A stretch of 64,000 nt of DNA from Marinobacter shengliensis (GCF_003007715.1 NZ_PXNO01000023.1:558001-622000); one strand, 5' to 3'; numbered from the stretch's first letter, positions 27,950-38,278 are shown. Notes: generated by a model not told the origin, from the letters alone. Numbers and translations are program-made.

Positions 27950-30637
27950 ATGGGGCAGTGCGTGAAATCCTATAATGATGGCTGTGCAGCCAACGATGAA
28001 TTTCAGTCCGCCAACAATGGCCTTGCGCATGGAGAGCTTGTGCGAGACCTTCTGGAGCAAAGGCTTCAGATGCCGGCAATTCCTGTCTCCAGGCTAATCC
28101 GGTCAGAGCTGGACCAGCAGATCCTGGCCGCTATGTCGCCAGGGCATCTGTTGTTTCTGGAGGCGCCCAGTGGTTATGGCAAAACCCACTCCCTGGTCAG
28201 CGCGCTCAATGCTGCGCCGGATGCCAGTATTCGTTGGGTTACACTTAACGGCGGTGACAACGCCCCTTCTCGTTTTCTCTCACTGTTGGCCACGGCCCTT
28301 GGTCTGTCTGACGTCTCAGCGCCAAATGGCGGTACTTTCCAGGATCATCTTTCTGTTCTTCTGGTCACCAAAGCCCGAAAGAAGGAGTCCAATCGGGATG
28401 TACTGGTTCTGGATAATCTTCATCATCTGACGAACCCGGCTGTGGTGGGATTACTCCATCAACTGGCTACGAACATTCCTGGCAACCTGGCGGTGGTGAT
28501 GGCATCACGTTTACCCCTGCCGTTTGAAAGCCACACGCTGGATCTGCAGGGTGTCTACCAGCACTTTTCTGTGGATCGCCTCGAGTTCTCCCGGTCGGAA
28601 ACGTTCGAGTTTTTTCAGCAAGCACGTGATGAACGCCTGATTACCAGTGTGGCCATCGACCACCTGTACAACCTGACGGAAGGCTGGCCAACCCCATTGG
28701 CCCTGTACCTTCGTGAGCTCGCTCGTGGCGATGAAAGAAAGCCGGTTCACGAAACCGAGTCCGTGGAACGGTTTATCAAGAGCACCGTGCTTGCGCCGTT
28801 GGCGCAGTCACAGGTTCGCAGTTTGCGAGTGATGGCGGAGCTCGAAAGCTGTTCAGATGAGCTGTTCCTGACACTGGAGGGCACCACCGCAGAGCCGGAT
28901 ATGCCGCCATCGTCGGCGGCGGAACGCGGATTGCCATTAAAGCAGGTGCCGGGGAGGGGGCGTTGGTATCGTTTGAACCCATTGCTCCAAGCCTGGTTAC
29001 AGGCGCCCGTGATGGGCGGTTATGCCACCCGTATGTTGATGGCAAGCCGTTGGTTTGGGCAACGGGAGCAGTTTCCGGAGGCGCTCAAGTACGCCTTGCT
29101 GGCGGGCGAAAATGATGAAGTCATACGCATCGCGTCCGAGGGCACCGAGGCGCTGCTGTTGGGGCAAGACACGGCGTCGTTGCTGACGCTGCGACGAAGC
29201 CTGCCTGCCCAGTTGCTGGAGCGGAGTGCCAGGCTGCGAATCGTCTACGGCTGGGTTCATGCGATTGGTGGCCAATTCCGCCAGGCGCGAGAGTTGCTCG
29301 AATCGTTCAGTGTGTCAGATCTAAGAGAACAGGAAGCCCGAATATACGCCCTTAAAGCGTTTATCCTTCGTGGTGAGGGCTTTGTGGCACCTGCGCTTGA
29401 GATGGCTGACAAGGCGCTGGCGACGGGAGGCTTGTCTACCCAGGCGCAACTGGTGACTCAAATTGTCAGGTCCAGTGCGTTATGCGCTGGTGGGTACTTT
29501 CAGGCAGCGCGGGATGCCAATCGAACCGCTGCAAAGTTGGCTCGGGAAGCTGGCGACTCTGGTTCTGAAGCACTGGCAGTCTATGCTCACGCCAGAATTG
29601 AGCTGGGCAAGGGTGCTCTGGGCCATGCAGAACAGCTTTTGCGAACCGGGCTGGATACCGCCATGCAAGAGCTCAGTCGGCCCGCCCGGATTGGGGAAAC
29701 ACGGTTACAACTGAATCTGGTTCTGGTGCTCTGGCATAAAGGACGTCTGAAAGAGGCCGATCGCCTGTTGGTGAGCTGTGCCCGGCATGCGGAGCAAACT
29801 CGTGATCTGGGGCTGCTGCTGGCTATGGCGTTGAGGGTTCTGATGTGTCGGGCTCAGGGCCGTATGGATGACGCTTTTGTATGGATTGGCCGTGCCGAAC
29901 GAACCATGCATTCCTGGCAGGTTGACGAGTCTGTTTACCTGCCGGTACTTGAAGCGCTGAAGGCGAGCTGTTGGTTGGCCTGCGGTCAACCTGAGAGCGC
30001 CTCTCAGGCGATGACAAAGCTGGCACCTTTCCGTAAGGACGGCTGTGTTCCTGAACTGTTCCCGATGATTCCGGGCTTGCTGGACTGTTTGCAGGTGCGG
30101 ATTGATCTGGTGAACGGCGACCTGATTCGGGCCAGGGAACATCTCTCTGCTGTGTATCACCGGTACGAAGACACCTTACCCTGGGGGCTTCTGCTTCATG
30201 CGGGCCTGCTCGATGCGGTGCTCCTGACGGAAGAAAAAGGGCTGCCTGCTGGCAGGCGACAGCTGGAAAGCGTCGTTCGGGAGGCCGCCAGGGAGCACTT
30301 CATCAGTCCTTTCGCAGAACTGATGCAGGAGCTACGCCCCCTCATGGAAAAGACCTTCAGGGGGTTGGAGAAATGCCCCTTTACCAGTGCGTTGGGTGAA
30401 CTGTTTAGTATCGAGGGCGCGGTGGTGGTTGCCGATGCGCTCGCGGAGCCAATCAGTGACCGGGAGCAGGGTGTTCTGGAGTTGATTGCCAAGGGCCTGT
30501 CAAACCAGGAAATCGCAGACAAGCTGCACATCTCCCTGCATACCGTGAAAACCCATGCCCGCAGAATCAATGCCAAGCTGGAAGTGAAGTCCAGAACCCA
30601 GGCGATTGTTCGTGCCAGGGAGTTGGGGCTGCTGTAA
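27950..30637 (+). CDS. Large ATP-binding LuxR-family regulator (MalT-like)
   Basis: An 895-residue protein: P-loop at residues 72-79 (APSGYGKT) in an NTPase domain, Walker B-like DVLVLDNLHHL, a long helical repeat middle region (about 380-800), and a C-terminal LuxR helix-turn-helix (SDREQGVLELIAKGLSNQEI, then HISLHTVKTHARRINAKLEV). Members respond to an inducer and ATP by multimerising at target promoters. The nearest plausible target is the DUF1302-DUF1329 unit directly upstream. Starts at ATG 27950 or GTG 27962 are both possible. Its TAA is immediately followed, without spacing, by the stop of the convergent acyltransferase gene. Confidence 0.88.
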   Translation: MGQCVKSYNDGCAANDEFQSANNGLAHGELVRDLLEQRLQMPAIPVSRLIRSELDQQILAAMSPGHLLFLEAPSGYGKTHSLVSALNAAPDASIRWVTLNGGDNAPSRFLSLLATALGLSDVSAPNGGTFQDHLSVLLVTKARKKESNRDVLVLDNLHHLTNPAVVGLLHQLATNIPGNLAVVMASRLPLPFESHTLDLQGVYQHFSVDRLEFSRSETFEFFQQARDERLITSVAIDHLYNLTEGWPTPLALYLRELARGDERKPVHETESVERFIKSTVLAPLAQSQVRSLRVMAELESCSDELFLTLEGTTAEPDMPPSSAAERGLPLKQVPGRGRWYRLNPLLQAWLQAPVMGGYATRMLMASRWFGQREQFPEALKYALLAGENDEVIRIASEGTEALLLGQDTASLLTLRRSLPAQLLERSARLRIVYGWVHAIGGQFRQARELLESFSVSDLREQEARIYALKAFILRGEGFVAPALEMADKALATGGLSTQAQLVTQIVRSSALCAGGYFQAARDANRTAAKLAREAGDSGSEALAVYAHARIELGKGALGHAEQLLRTGLDTAMQELSRPARIGETRLQLNLVLVLWHKGRLKEADRLLVSCARHAEQTRDLGLLLAMALRVLMCRAQGRMDDAFVWIGRAERTMHSWQVDESVYLPVLEALKASCWLACGQPESASQAMTKLAPFRKDGCVPELFPMIPGLLDCLQVRIDLVNGDLIRAREHLSAVYHRYEDTLPWGLLLHAGLLDAVLLTEEKGLPAGRRQLESVVREAAREHFISPFAELMQELRPLMEKTFRGLEKCPFTSALGELFSIEGAVVVADALAEPISDREQGVLELIAKGLSNQEIADKLHISLHTVKTHARRINAKLEVKSRTQAIVRARELGLL

Positions 30638-31540
30638 TCAGCCCCCCGCTTTTAGCTCCTCAATCCGGGCATCTTTCTCCGCCCATATCCCGCTTACCCA
30701 ACGCTGGAAGTCCACGCGCAATTCCCGGTTACCCTCGTAATCCATGCCCAGAAATCGCTCGGGTACCTCCCGGGTGCGAATGTCGATAATGATCTTGTCT
30801 ACCCTGCCGCACAGGTAGTCCCAGATGCCCGGCTTGCCGTTGGGGTACACGATGGTCACATCCAGCATGGTGTGAATCATCTCGCCCATGGCGCCAAATA
30901 CAAACGCCGTTCCACCGGCGCGGGGTTTCAGCAGGTTTTTATAGGGTGAATTCTGGCGGGCCTGTTTTTCTGGTGTAAAGCGGGTGCCTTCCATAAAGTT
31001 GAAGATGGTCACTGGCGTGTAGCGAAATTTCTCACAGGCCGCTCGGGTGGCTGCGATGTCTTTGCCTTTCAGTTCCGGACGTTTGGCGATCTGCTCTTTG
31101 GTATGGCGATGCATGAACGGAAAATCCAGCGCCCACCAGGCAACGCCCAGCAGGGGTACCCAAATCAATTGCTTCTTGAGAAAAAACTTGAGCAAGGGGA
31201 TCTTGCTATTCAGCACGTACTGGATGGCGGGGATGTCTGTCCAGCTCTGGTGGTTACAGGTCACGAAGTACCAGTGCTTGCGGCTGAGTTCCTGAGCGCC
31301 CCGAACGTCCCATTCAACTTTGTGGAACAGTTTTACCAGTGTGTTATTGAAGCCTATCCAATACCAGGCGATGCCATTGACGATCACCGTGCAGACCTTG
31401 CGCACGGCCGTGACCGGGATCACCAGTTTGATGATGGCGAACAGCAGCAGGAACGGAAGGAAAATAATGGTATTCAGCAGGATAAGCAGAACCACCAGAA
31501 CCCCTTTCAATGGGGCGGGCAGGAAATTGAGCATGGGCAC
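30638..31540 (-). CDS. Lysophospholipid acyltransferase family protein (YihG-like)
   Basis: A 300-residue membrane-bound acyltransferase with two N-terminal hydrophobic stretches, the catalytic NHQSWTD motif (HX4D) near residue 95 and the acyl-acceptor FMEGTRFTPEK motif. The long form with this N-terminus is the YihG/YcfM-type group, which transfers fatty acyl chains to lysophosphatidic acid or polyols. The listed start is GTG at 31540; an ATG two codons later (31534) is equally possible. It is convergent with the LuxR regulator with zero intergenic bases and lies 26 nt from the Bax-like gene upstream. Confidence 0.86.
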   Translation of the reverse strand: MPMLNFLPAPLKGVLVVLLILLNTIIFLPFLLLFAIIKLVIPVTAVRKVCTVIVNGIAWYWIGFNNTLVKLFHKVEWDVRGAQELSRKHWYFVTCNHQSWTDIPAIQYVLNSKIPLLKFFLKKQLIWVPLLGVAWWALDFPFMHRHTKEQIAKRPELKGKDIAATRAACEKFRYTPVTIFNFMEGTRFTPEKQARQNSPYKNLLKPRAGGTAFVFGAMGEMIHTMLDVTIVYPNGKPGIWDYLCGRVDKIIIDIRTREVPERFLGMDYEGNRELRVDFQRWVSGIWAEKDARIEELKAGG

Positions 31541-31566
31541 TATCTCTGTAGGTTCAGATTTTAATG

Positions 31567-32490
31567 TCAGCCTTCAAACGGGCTGGCCAAGGCGCCTTCT
31601 GCGCCGGGAAGCAGCGCAGTATCGGCATCTGTTGAGGCCAGTTGTTTGAACTTGGCGGGGGTGCGCTCTCCCAACAAATTCCTGAATTCTTGATCATAGA
31701 ACTCAAGATTGTTGTAGCGAATCATGGAGCGAATCTCTTTTATATACTCCTCACCCCGTTCGGAATAGCCAAGCAGGCCTTCCGCCATTGCCAGCCCGGA
31801 AAGTGGCTGTTCCGCCTGGCGGTTCTGCAACCGGAGGTCTCGGACCAGCTGGTAGGTGGGGTGCCGGTTCAGGTTCTGGATATACGAGCGAACAGACTGA
31901 TAGGGCGAGGAGAACTTGGCCACTTCATGGCTGGCTCCCTCAACACGACTCAGGGGTACAAGACCACAGCCTTTGCTGAAGCACCACTGACCGAACAGGT
32001 TGTTACCCTCAGTGGCAAAGCGGGAAGTGCCCCAGGCGGATTCATTGGCCGCCTGTGCAAGAATCAGCGATGGCGGAATAACATCCAGGCGCTTTCTTAA
32101 AAGTGCAAATTGCTCATTGCTCCCTGTTGGGGCGTCAACTCTCAGGCGCTGCGCCTGATCGGTCAGCCATCGTTCTTCCCGGTTTGAGAGCTCGGCTTTG
32201 CTGGCAAGCGACTCAAGGTATTCCCGTTCAAGCAGAATGCGGGAGTTGGCAAGAACAATCCGCGGGTAAAGGAACGAGAAGAACGCGACTTTACGTTCGG
32301 TGGCATCACGATAGACCGAAAAGTCGGGCAGGTCGTCCTGTGCCCAGGCTGGGAGGCGGGGAAGCGATGCCAGAATCACTTCGTCATCGTCATCTCCACC
32401 AGAACTGCCGGGTGGAACATACAGGGCGCCAGCAGTAGCAAACAGAACCAAAGGAACAAACAGCATCAGCGCCCGGGTAACTGCAGTCAT
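31567..32490 (-). CDS. Bax-like glucosaminidase-domain protein
   Basis: A 307-residue secreted or membrane-anchored protein: an N-terminal hydrophobic segment (LMLFVPLVLFATAGALYVPP), then a Bax/FlgJ-like glucosaminidase domain with LILAQAANESAWGTSRFATE (catalytic Glu) and GNNLFGQWCFSKGCGLVPLS. Family members cleave the N-acetylglucosaminyl bond in peptidoglycan. The length and the domain position fit Escherichia coli Bax. Probably co-transcribed with the acyltransferase downstream. Confidence 0.85.
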   Translation of the reverse strand: MTAVTRALMLFVPLVLFATAGALYVPPGSSGGDDDDEVILASLPRLPAWAQDDLPDFSVYRDATERKVAFFSFLYPRIVLANSRILLEREYLESLASKAELSNREERWLTDQAQRLRVDAPTGSNEQFALLRKRLDVIPPSLILAQAANESAWGTSRFATEGNNLFGQWCFSKGCGLVPLSRVEGASHEVAKFSSPYQSVRSYIQNLNRHPTYQLVRDLRLQNRQAEQPLSGLAMAEGLLGYSERGEEYIKEIRSMIRYNNLEFYDQEFRNLLGERTPAKFKQLASTDADTALLPGAEGALASPFEG

Positions 32491-32575
32491 AAAACCTCTC
32501 GTCTTTATGGGTATGTCAGGCGATATGGCAGAAATTATAACAGGTTATACGAGAGCGTCCTGAGTATTGGTTCTG

Positions 32576-34795
32576 TTAGTCCGATTCCGGGATCACCGTG
32601 GCTATCAGTAATCCGGTCTGAAACTCGGGGCCGGTGTTATCCCGCAAGGTCAGAAATATCTGGTCACCTGTTCCTGTGTAGAATCCCGCGAGTGTGAGTT
32701 CGCCGCCGCTAAGGGTGATCTCGCCGTCTTCCGTTGCGGTGACGCCGAGTGAGGAGTCCAGGCTGGCTTGCCTTGGCTCTGAGACGTTACTGGATGGGAT
32801 GTCGTGGTCAATCTGGACACCTTTTGCAGTCAGGGTTGCGTTGCCATCATCATGTAACTCTAGTGAACCGTTATGGATCTGATGCATTCGGCTGGTGTTA
32901 TCGTTCATAGAGACGATAACACCCTGAAGCCTGTAGAGGGCCGGCACCAGTGGGTCAGTGGGAGCCTTGCCGGCAATCACCAGGCCGTCGCCAAGGTAAC
33001 TGTCATCCAGATTGAAGGCCATCAGTGAGCCGTCCGGGGTGCTGGCGCCCAGGCCCATGTCCGGTGTTTCAAACTCTTCGCCGGGCTGGTCTTCATAAAG
33101 GGTCAACCTGCCCATATACCGGTCTGACTGGCTCAGGCGAGACAATCGGTTAGCCAGATTCCAGTCACCGGTTCCGGAACTCGCCTCTGCGCGCACTTGG
33201 CCATTACTGGCCCGGACAACCCGGAACTGAGCAAGCGTCGCCTCAGCTGCCAGCCGGTTGCCATCAGGGGTTTGGGTGTCCCAGGTGCCGTGCCCGGTTT
33301 CGAAAACCAGTGGGTCATCTTCATTGCCGAATCGGGGTGCGATATACACCAGGTTATAGCGTTGCTCTGCCAGTGTGGACAGGCTGAAATCGCTGCTGCG
33401 CTCCAGGTGGAGCTCAAACACAGAAAGGTAGTGGTCTTCCAACGTGTCCTGGCGTTTGAGTTTGCCTCCCTCTTCCTGAAGCTCAATGGCTTTGCCGGCC
33501 GAGAAATAGCTGGTGAGCACGCGGTCCGGGCTGCTATCCGGCTCTGCCGGCGCGGAGGTGAAAGCATCCAGATGATAGGGATTTCGGGTCCAACCCGTGA
33601 TTCTGCTGCTGTCGCGGCCAGTCACACTCTGGTACAGGGCGCGGCCTGCCAGCAACCGGGCGGGGTTGATCGCATCACCGTTCTGAGCATCGCTTCGGGG
33701 TGGGGTGAGTGTGGCCGCCCCGGGAGCGCTTGAATGGCTGTTGCGCGCCCAAAGATCCGAACTCCGATTGAAGAATGTCTGGGAACCGCCGTTGTCAGTA
33801 CCGTGAATGAGTGTTTGCCGATCGTACGGAATGTCGGTGGCCAAAGAGGTGACATTGATGTTGAACGCTTCAAAGGATGTGAGCGTGAGCGCTGGGTAAA
33901 GATAGGCGCTTCCGGTGGCGGTGAGCGCCTCTTCCTGGGCGGTACGGACACCCCATTGGCCGGCGCCGAACGCATTGGATTCCCGGAAGGTCTGGCCGAG
34001 CTCCAGCCCCAGGAAGACCGAATTGTAATCGGCGGAACTGGCGCGGACGGTGTCTGAATTATCCTGGCCGAGCAGGGCATAATCTGCCATGGCAGCCACG
34101 TAGGCTTTGAAGTCGGCCCGGTTATCCAGCCGGTCGAGGGCGCTGGCAATACTTGCATTGGTGCCGATATCGATCTCGAAGTCATGCACCTGGTCCGCGA
34201 CCGTGCCCCAGACATACTTATTCAGACAAATGCTGCTGTTGACACAATTCATGACCGTTTGAAAATCGACGGCATCGTAATTCCCCAGGCCCTCGACAAC
34301 CAGGTAATGGGAAAACGGGTTTACCTTCACATCCCGGTCCGAGTCGGCGGCGAGGGCTTTGAGCGTTGTGCCGCGATAGGAGGCTTCGATAACAACATCG
34401 GGGCCGATGGGGACCCCATCCTCAAACGCAATGATCAGGTAACCATCATCGTCCGTGGCAGTTGAAAAACGTACAGTGCCAAGGTCTTTCCTGAGGGTAT
34501 AGTCCGTACGGTAAACCTCGACACGGTCGGGCACCACAATCCGCAGATTCCTGCGTGTGGGTTCACCCTGCGGGGCAAGGCTGGCCGGCACTTCCATGGT
34601 AACCCGGACTTCGTTCGGTCTCAGCCCGCGGGCGTTGTTGGAGTCGCCGGTGCTGCCAGGGCTGAAATCGTCCAGGGCATTGACGGCATTGCCGAACCGG
34701 TTGGGGATCTCCTTGACACCATCAATAGCGCTGTCGCCGCTGCAGGCGGTGAGTATCAGGGTGGCGGCCAGAAGGGTGGGGAGGTTCAATCTCAT
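32576..34795 (-). CDS. Large putative lipoprotein of unknown function
   Basis: I choose the ATG at 34795 (MRLNLPTLLAATLILTACSG), giving 739 residues; the frame begins with a TTG three codons earlier. It has a clear lipobox (LTAC) for lipid modification. The mature part is rich in Asp, Asn, Ser and Thr, lacks membrane segments, and is mostly predicted beta structure, with stretches that resemble bacterial carboxypeptidase-like or Ig-like domains (RVEVYRTDYTLRKDLGTVRF) only weakly. I do not recognise a family. The gene stands alone with gaps of about 85 nt and 130 nt on either side. Confidence 0.75.
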   Translation of the reverse strand: MRLNLPTLLAATLILTACSGDSAIDGVKEIPNRFGNAVNALDDFSPGSTGDSNNARGLRPNEVRVTMEVPASLAPQGEPTRRNLRIVVPDRVEVYRTDYTLRKDLGTVRFSTATDDDGYLIIAFEDGVPIGPDVVIEASYRGTTLKALAADSDRDVKVNPFSHYLVVEGLGNYDAVDFQTVMNCVNSSICLNKYVWGTVADQVHDFEIDIGTNASIASALDRLDNRADFKAYVAAMADYALLGQDNSDTVRASSADYNSVFLGLELGQTFRESNAFGAGQWGVRTAQEEALTATGSAYLYPALTLTSFEAFNINVTSLATDIPYDRQTLIHGTDNGGSQTFFNRSSDLWARNSHSSAPGAATLTPPRSDAQNGDAINPARLLAGRALYQSVTGRDSSRITGWTRNPYHLDAFTSAPAEPDSSPDRVLTSYFSAGKAIELQEEGGKLKRQDTLEDHYLSVFELHLERSSDFSLSTLAEQRYNLVYIAPRFGNEDDPLVFETGHGTWDTQTPDGNRLAAEATLAQFRVVRASNGQVRAEASSGTGDWNLANRLSRLSQSDRYMGRLTLYEDQPGEEFETPDMGLGASTPDGSLMAFNLDDSYLGDGLVIAGKAPTDPLVPALYRLQGVIVSMNDNTSRMHQIHNGSLELHDDGNATLTAKGVQIDHDIPSSNVSEPRQASLDSSLGVTATEDGEITLSGGELTLAGFYTGTGDQIFLTLRDNTGPEFQTGLLIATVIPESD

Positions 34796-34867
34796 GCCAG
34801 ACAATCCGTTGAGTAAGTATCCGGGAAGCCTAGCAACAAAAAGCGGGGGAGAGCGTGAGGAGTAGCA

Positions 34868-34907
34868 CGAATCCGTTACCCGGCGAGCAGGCCGGGTAAC
34901 GGATTCG
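34868..34907. repeat. Perfect 17-bp inverted repeat between lipoprotein and YfaZ-like genes
   Basis: CGAATCCGTTACCCGGC and GCCGGGTAACGGATTCG are exact complements around the loop GAGCAG. It lies 17 nt beyond the stop of the YfaZ-like gene on the minus strand. No T-tract follows, but the length and GC content would make a very stable RNA hairpin; a terminator-like or mRNA-stabilising function is likely. Confidence 0.8.
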
Positions 34908-34924
34908 GTATCGGTGTGGGGCAG

Positions 34925-35491
34925 TTAGAAGAAAATCTTGATACCGGCCAGCACACCTTCATCCAGGTTGATGTCTGGTGAGCCGGCAAAGTCCAGCTCG
35001 GTGTTCAGGTAGCGGTAACCGGCGAACACCTCAGCATTGCGAATCACACGGTAGCTTCCGCGCAGTTCCAGGCTGGTCATGTCGTCGGAATCTCCGAACG
35101 AAAGAATGGTTGGGGCGTAGTGGAGGCTACCGCTGAACGACAGGCCTGGTACGTCTGGCACATTCACGGTGGCAAAACCGCCCAGACCGACGGCGCCGCC
35201 ATCCACATTGCGGCGGCGCTCATCATAAAAGACACCTTTGAGGCCTACACCGGCAGTGGTTGGCAGGTTGCCAATGGACGTACGGCCTTGCGCGTGAAAG
35301 TCGAGGTTGCCGATATGGCGGCGGCTGTCACGGTAGGTGTAGCCTGCACCCAGCTGAATATCGTTCTGAGCACCGAAAAAGTTGACCTGGCCCTTCGCCG
35401 AGTTATTGGTCAGGCTCAGGTCCAGATCAGCGGCGAACACAGGGGCGGCTGCCAGAGAAAGCGCCAGAGCGGAGATGCGGGTTACTTTCAT
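34925..35491 (-). CDS. YfaZ-like outer-membrane protein
   Basis: The start is set at 35491 (MKVTRISALALSLAAAPVFA), which begins directly with a signal peptide and has AGGTGTAAAC before it; the frame extends to 35545 otherwise. The 188 residues include a beta-barrel pattern with a C-terminal Phe (LAGIKIFF) and YRVIRNAEVFAGYRYLNTEL, close to the YfaZ family (about 180 residues). YfaZ proteins are abundant outer-membrane barrels with unclear cargo. The gene stands alone. Confidence 0.82.
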   Translation of the reverse strand: MKVTRISALALSLAAAPVFAADLDLSLTNNSAKGQVNFFGAQNDIQLGAGYTYRDSRRHIGNLDFHAQGRTSIGNLPTTAGVGLKGVFYDERRRNVDGGAVGLGGFATVNVPDVPGLSFSGSLHYAPTILSFGDSDDMTSLELRGSYRVIRNAEVFAGYRYLNTELDFAGSPDINLDEGVLAGIKIFF

Positions 35492-35657
35492 GTTTACACC
35501 TTTATTGCTGTCGTTTGAGTTCAGACCGGCCGGAACTGCCGGCATCAGCGATAGTTATGACTGAGAGGATGGTAACGACCTGCCAACCGCATCACAACTT
35601 AAATGCCCGTAAGCCGTTGGAAAGGGTAGTCAGTCGGGCTGATGTGGCCTAGCTGAT

Positions 35658-35846
35658 TCAGTGCCGGGTGGCTTCGTCGATCTGGTCGAGGTCATCGGGA
35701 GAAACGTTCTCCGCCGGCACCCGATATTCCTCATTGGCCCAGGCGCCAAGGTCAATCAGTTTGCATCGTTCGGAACAGAAAGGCCGAAATGGGTTGGTTT
35801 CCGTCCATTCGACAGACTTTTTGCAAGTGGGGCATTCAACATTCAT
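35658..35846 (-). CDS. yacG: DNA gyrase inhibitor / zinc-binding protein YacG
   Basis: I start at the ATG at 35846 ([14 protein letters not shown]), giving 62 residues. It has the four-cysteine zinc site CPTC and CSERC ([20 protein letters not shown]) of the YacG family, which binds GyrB and inhibits gyrase. The gene follows the histidine kinase stop by 34 nt on the same strand. In many relatives yacG lies next to coaE and pilD; here three genes are interposed. Confidence 0.9.
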   Translation of the reverse strand: MNVECPTCKKSVEWTETNPFRPFCSERCKLIDLGAWANEEYRVPAENVSPDDLDQIDEATRH

Positions 35847-35880
35847 ATCAGAATCCGGGCTATAGGTAACATGCCGGTGC

Positions 35881-38235
35881 TCAGGATTCAGCAGCGGCCT
35901 GGCAGTATTGTTCCAGTACTGCCCGCAGCATTTCAAGGTTGACAGGTTTGGCAACAAACGCATCCATGCCCGCCGCCCGGCAGCGTTCCTCGTCTTCTTC
36001 CATCGCGCTGGCGGTTAGCGCAACCACGGGCACCCTGGCCCGGTGATGATCTTCTTCCCAGCGACGCAGCCGTCTGGTGGCTTCAAAACCATCCATGCGA
36101 GGCATAACGCAATCCATGAACACCAGGTCAAACTGATGCCATTGCCACAGGGCAGACGCCGCCTGGCCGTCGTTGGCAGTCATCACCTCACAGCCGAGTT
36201 TTTCCAGCAGCCGGCGGGTGAGGGTACGGTTCACCGGGTTGTCTTCAACCAGGAGTACCCGCATTCGCCCGCAGGGAATCTGCCGCTGTTTGACCGTGAC
36301 ATCGGTTATTGCCTGCAGCGAAAAGCGAGTCAGGAAGCGGCGTTCCTGTTTCTCCACGTCCAGAAACAGTTGGTTGAGGATGGGGATCAGATAAGATTCC
36401 CGCAGCGATTTGCTCAGGAAAGCGTCAGCCCCGGCCTGCCGAAAATGTTCGGCATCACCGCGCTGAGGATTGGATGAGAGAATCAGTAGCCGCATGTCGG
36501 CCCATTGCGGGTTACTGCGAATCTGCCGGCATAACAAATCGCTGTCCATATCCGGCACAAAACCATCAAGGATGATGGCGTGGTATGGGTCGCCGGCATC
36601 GAAGGCCTGGCGTAGCGAGGTCAGGGCCTCACCGGCGGCTTTCACTGCCTCGATCTGAACCTCATATCGGGACAGCATTTCCAGTGTGATCTTGCGTGAC
36701 AGCTCGTAAGAATCCACCACCAGGATCTTTCGCCCCCGGACCATATGGGAGTCTGGCCGAATACGGGTTGAGGCATCTCCGGCCGCCTGCAGGGTCAGCT
36801 CCACCCAGAACGTGGAGCCCTGCCCAGGGCGGCTTTCCAGATCCATGGAGCCCCCCATCAGATCAACAAGCTGGCGGCAGATCGTCAACCCCAATCCCGC
36901 ACCGGGCAGTTGCCGCTGGAACCGTTGGCCCAGCTGCACATAGGGTTCATACACCAGGGGGATGTCTTCGGGGTTAATGCCGACGCCGGTATCTTCAACC
37001 GCAAGGCGTAAGCGAACATTGCCCTCTTTCCGCCCAAGTACTTCTATGCTGATCAGCACATGGCCGGAATCGGTAAACTTGATGGCATTGGAGAGCAGAT
37101 TGAGCAATATCTGCCGCAGCCGCACCGGGTCGCCGATCATAGCCCAGGGCAGGTTTTCATCAACCCGCATTTCAAGAGCCAGGCCTTTTTCCCTCGCCCG
37201 GGAGCCCAGCATGTGGATCAGATCGTTGAGGGTTTCCCTGAGGTCGAACGGAATGGCTTCCAGTTCCAGCTTGCCGGCTTCCATACTGGAGATATCCAGC
37301 AGGTCATTGATAATGGCCGACAGGCTTTCAGACGCGTTAAGCAGGGTGCTGACATACTCCCGCTGTTCCTGGTCCAGAGGGGTGTCGGTCAGCAGGTTGG
37401 CGTACCCCAGCACCGACTGCAGCGGAATGCGCAACTCGTGGCTGACATTGGCCAGAAACTGGTTTTTGGCATGGTTGGCCCGAATGGCTTCATCGCGCTC
37501 GCCCTGGGTTTTGATCGTGGTCTGACGCAGTGAGCGGGTGTCTTCCAGGATCTGCAGGCGCATCTTGTTGAGTGCCTGCTCAAGCTCTGACAGCTCATCC
37601 GGCCGGCGGGGCGGCTTTCGGCGTAACTGAAGTGGGTCAACCAGGGCATCGAGGTTTAGCTTGGCGGCGTAATCAGCCATGGTTTCCAGGTGCCGGGACA
37701 AGGTTACCCGAACGATCAACAACAGGCCCAGAGTGCCCAGCATCACCACCAGTGACTGGAACAACAGGTTCATCAGAGCCTGGTCCCGAACGCTCTCGTA
37801 GATTTGCTCAACGGAGGAAACAACCGTCAGTTCCCCAACCCGGCGGGGCTGGTCAAACGTGGATCGATTGAACTCAAGGGGAAATGTCTGGGAAATCACC
37901 CGGCCTTCCGGATACTGGCCAGTGCTGAATTCCTCACCCGTGGTGGTGATGACACGGGCATACTGCACCGACGGCATGGCCCGCATGTCGTCGAGACTGT
38001 TGGCCACCTCGCTGAAGTTCATTACCCAAAGGTTGGTGCCCATGCTGCCGGATATCAGCTCAACAGCCCGCTCCTGGCTCGACTGAAGTTCCGTTTTCTG
38101 GCGATCAAACTCGCCAATCATCTGCACGCCGGTCGCCACCAGAGACAGAATCAGGCTGTAAAGCAGCACCCACCCCAGCAAGCGGAGAGCCAGCGGGCGA
38201 ACACCTAAACGCTTTAAAAACCGGTTGGAAAGCAA
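35881..38235 (-). CDS. Hybrid sensor histidine kinase with two receiver domains
   Basis: A 784-residue protein: membrane helix about 19-39, an extracytoplasmic sensor of about 120 residues, a second helix about 160-178, a HAMP-like linker, HisKA with His266 ([15 protein letters not shown]), HATPase (N box [15 protein letters not shown] boxes VEDTGVGI and GAGLGLTIC), a first receiver (about 502-625, Asp557) and a second receiver (about 659-775, Asp708). The first receiver is less canonical ([10 protein letters not shown] in place of a double-Asp pocket). There is no Hpt domain, so a separate phosphotransfer protein is required. The layout resembles BarA/TorS-type kinases; the signal is unknown. 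Confidence 0.9.
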   Translation of the reverse strand: MLSNRFLKRLGVRPLALRLLGWVLLYSLILSLVATGVQMIGEFDRQKTELQSSQERAVELISGSMGTNLWVMNFSEVANSLDDMRAMPSVQYARVITTTGEEFSTGQYPEGRVISQTFPLEFNRSTFDQPRRVGELTVVSSVEQIYESVRDQALMNLLFQSLVVMLGTLGLLLIVRVTLSRHLETMADYAAKLNLDALVDPLQLRRKPPRRPDELSELEQALNKMRLQILEDTRSLRQTTIKTQGERDEAIRANHAKNQFLANVSHELRIPLQSVLGYANLLTDTPLDQEQREYVSTLLNASESLSAIINDLLDISSMEAGKLELEAIPFDLRETLNDLIHMLGSRAREKGLALEMRVDENLPWAMIGDPVRLRQILLNLLSNAIKFTDSGHVLISIEVLGRKEGNVRLRLAVEDTGVGINPEDIPLVYEPYVQLGQRFQRQLPGAGLGLTICRQLVDLMGGSMDLESRPGQGSTFWVELTLQAAGDASTRIRPDSHMVRGRKILVVDSYELSRKITLEMLSRYEVQIEAVKAAGEALTSLRQAFDAGDPYHAIILDGFVPDMDSDLLCRQIRSNPQWADMRLLILSSNPQRGDAEHFRQAGADAFLSKSLRESYLIPILNQLFLDVEKQERRFLTRFSLQAITDVTVKQRQIPCGRMRVLLVEDNPVNRTLTRRLLEKLGCEVMTANDGQAASALWQWHQFDLVFMDCVMPRMDGFEATRRLRRWEEDHHRARVPVVALTASAMEEDEERCRAAGMDAFVAKPVNLEMLRAVLEQYCQAAAES

Positions 38236-38278
38236 GGCACAAGTTCCCTGTGTCGACTACAAAATCACCAGCAGCAGT

